Below are positions 6,642 through 6,680 of a stretch of DNA of 6,680 nt, piece after piece. The translations under genes were made by a program, and so were the position numbers. The notes beneath the pieces are model-generated. The model saw nothing but the letters and a program-made list of their open reading frames with translations. It ran no database searches and had not been told where the DNA came from. Origin of the DNA: Clostridiales bacterium UBA2658 (GTDB lineage Bacteria; Bacillota; Clostridia; Oscillospirales; Oscillospiraceae). The stretch spans positions 44,969 through 51,648 of the forward strand of contig DEMY01000039.1 of assembly GCA_002359425.1 (NCBI GenBank). The letters are read 5' to 3'. The first letter of the stretch is position 1. Each line of letters starts with the position of its first letter.

Positions 6642-6664
6642 GCCCCGGAGAGGGTGCAGGCTTG
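6632..6664 (-). terminator. Weak candidate terminator of a gene beyond the right edge
   Basis: On the minus strand CAAGCC (6664-6659) and GGCTTG (6644-6639) form a 6-bp stem with a 14-base loop, followed by ACTTTTT (6638-6632). This could end transcription of an upstream minus-strand gene. The loop is long and the stem short, and the right arm overlaps the -35 box of the ABC promoter, so it is doubtful. Confidence 0.25.
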
Positions 6665-6680
6665 CAAAAAATAGAAGTGG

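Noticed and set aside
1..6680. CRISPR array, insertion sequence, phage or defence island
   Set aside because: I saw no spaced direct repeats, transposase or integrase motifs, terminal inverted repeats, or defence-type domains. All main frames belong to ordinary metabolic, peptidase and transport families.

Overview
The window looks like a stretch of chromosome from a G+C-rich member of the Clostridia, probably an Oscillospiraceae- or Christensenellales-like gut anaerobe. The lineage is inferred from gene families, strong GGAGG-type ribosome binding sites, AT-rich sigma-A-type promoters between G+C-rich genes, and the kind of protein sequence seen. No rRNA, tRNA, phage, IS element, CRISPR array or obvious foreign island is visible. 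Coding density is high and no intergenic gap reaches 300 bases.

Layout: three genes lie on the minus strand at the left. Read in transcription order they are formate-tetrahydrofolate ligase (fhs, 1247-2917), a small YgjP/DUF45-type zinc metallopeptidase starting one base after the fhs stop (724-1245), and a MATE-family efflux transporter whose N-terminal 212 residues are present before the window edge (1-638). The MATE gene has its own promoter between it and the peptidase gene, but no terminator separates them. A 157-base divergent intergenic region (2918-3074) carries back-to-back promoters for fhs and for a two-gene plus-strand operon: a GtrA-family four-helix membrane protein (3075-3575) and an AI-2E/PF01594-family multi-pass membrane protein (3600-4790). 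That operon ends at a long, nearly perfect bidirectional intrinsic terminator (4796-4850). The same hairpin serves the convergent minus-strand gene, a complete half-size ABC exporter (4849-6576) with its own promoter at the right edge.

How the genes work together: fhs supplies 10-formyl-THF from formate for one-carbon metabolism and, if the host is an acetogen, for the methyl branch of the Wood-Ljungdahl pathway. The other genes are cell-envelope or transport functions (drug/organic-cation efflux, probable lipid-linked sugar flipping, permease, ABC export) and one housekeeping-type peptidase. They share no evident pathway with fhs, so the neighbourhood reads as ordinary core genome. I did not find a convincing undescribed system. 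The points worth a second look are regulatory: a non-AUG start with a leader hairpin and operator-like dyad at the MATE gene, the terminator that contains part of the ABC stop codon, tight coupling of fhs to the peptidase, and the GtrA/AI-2E pairing.
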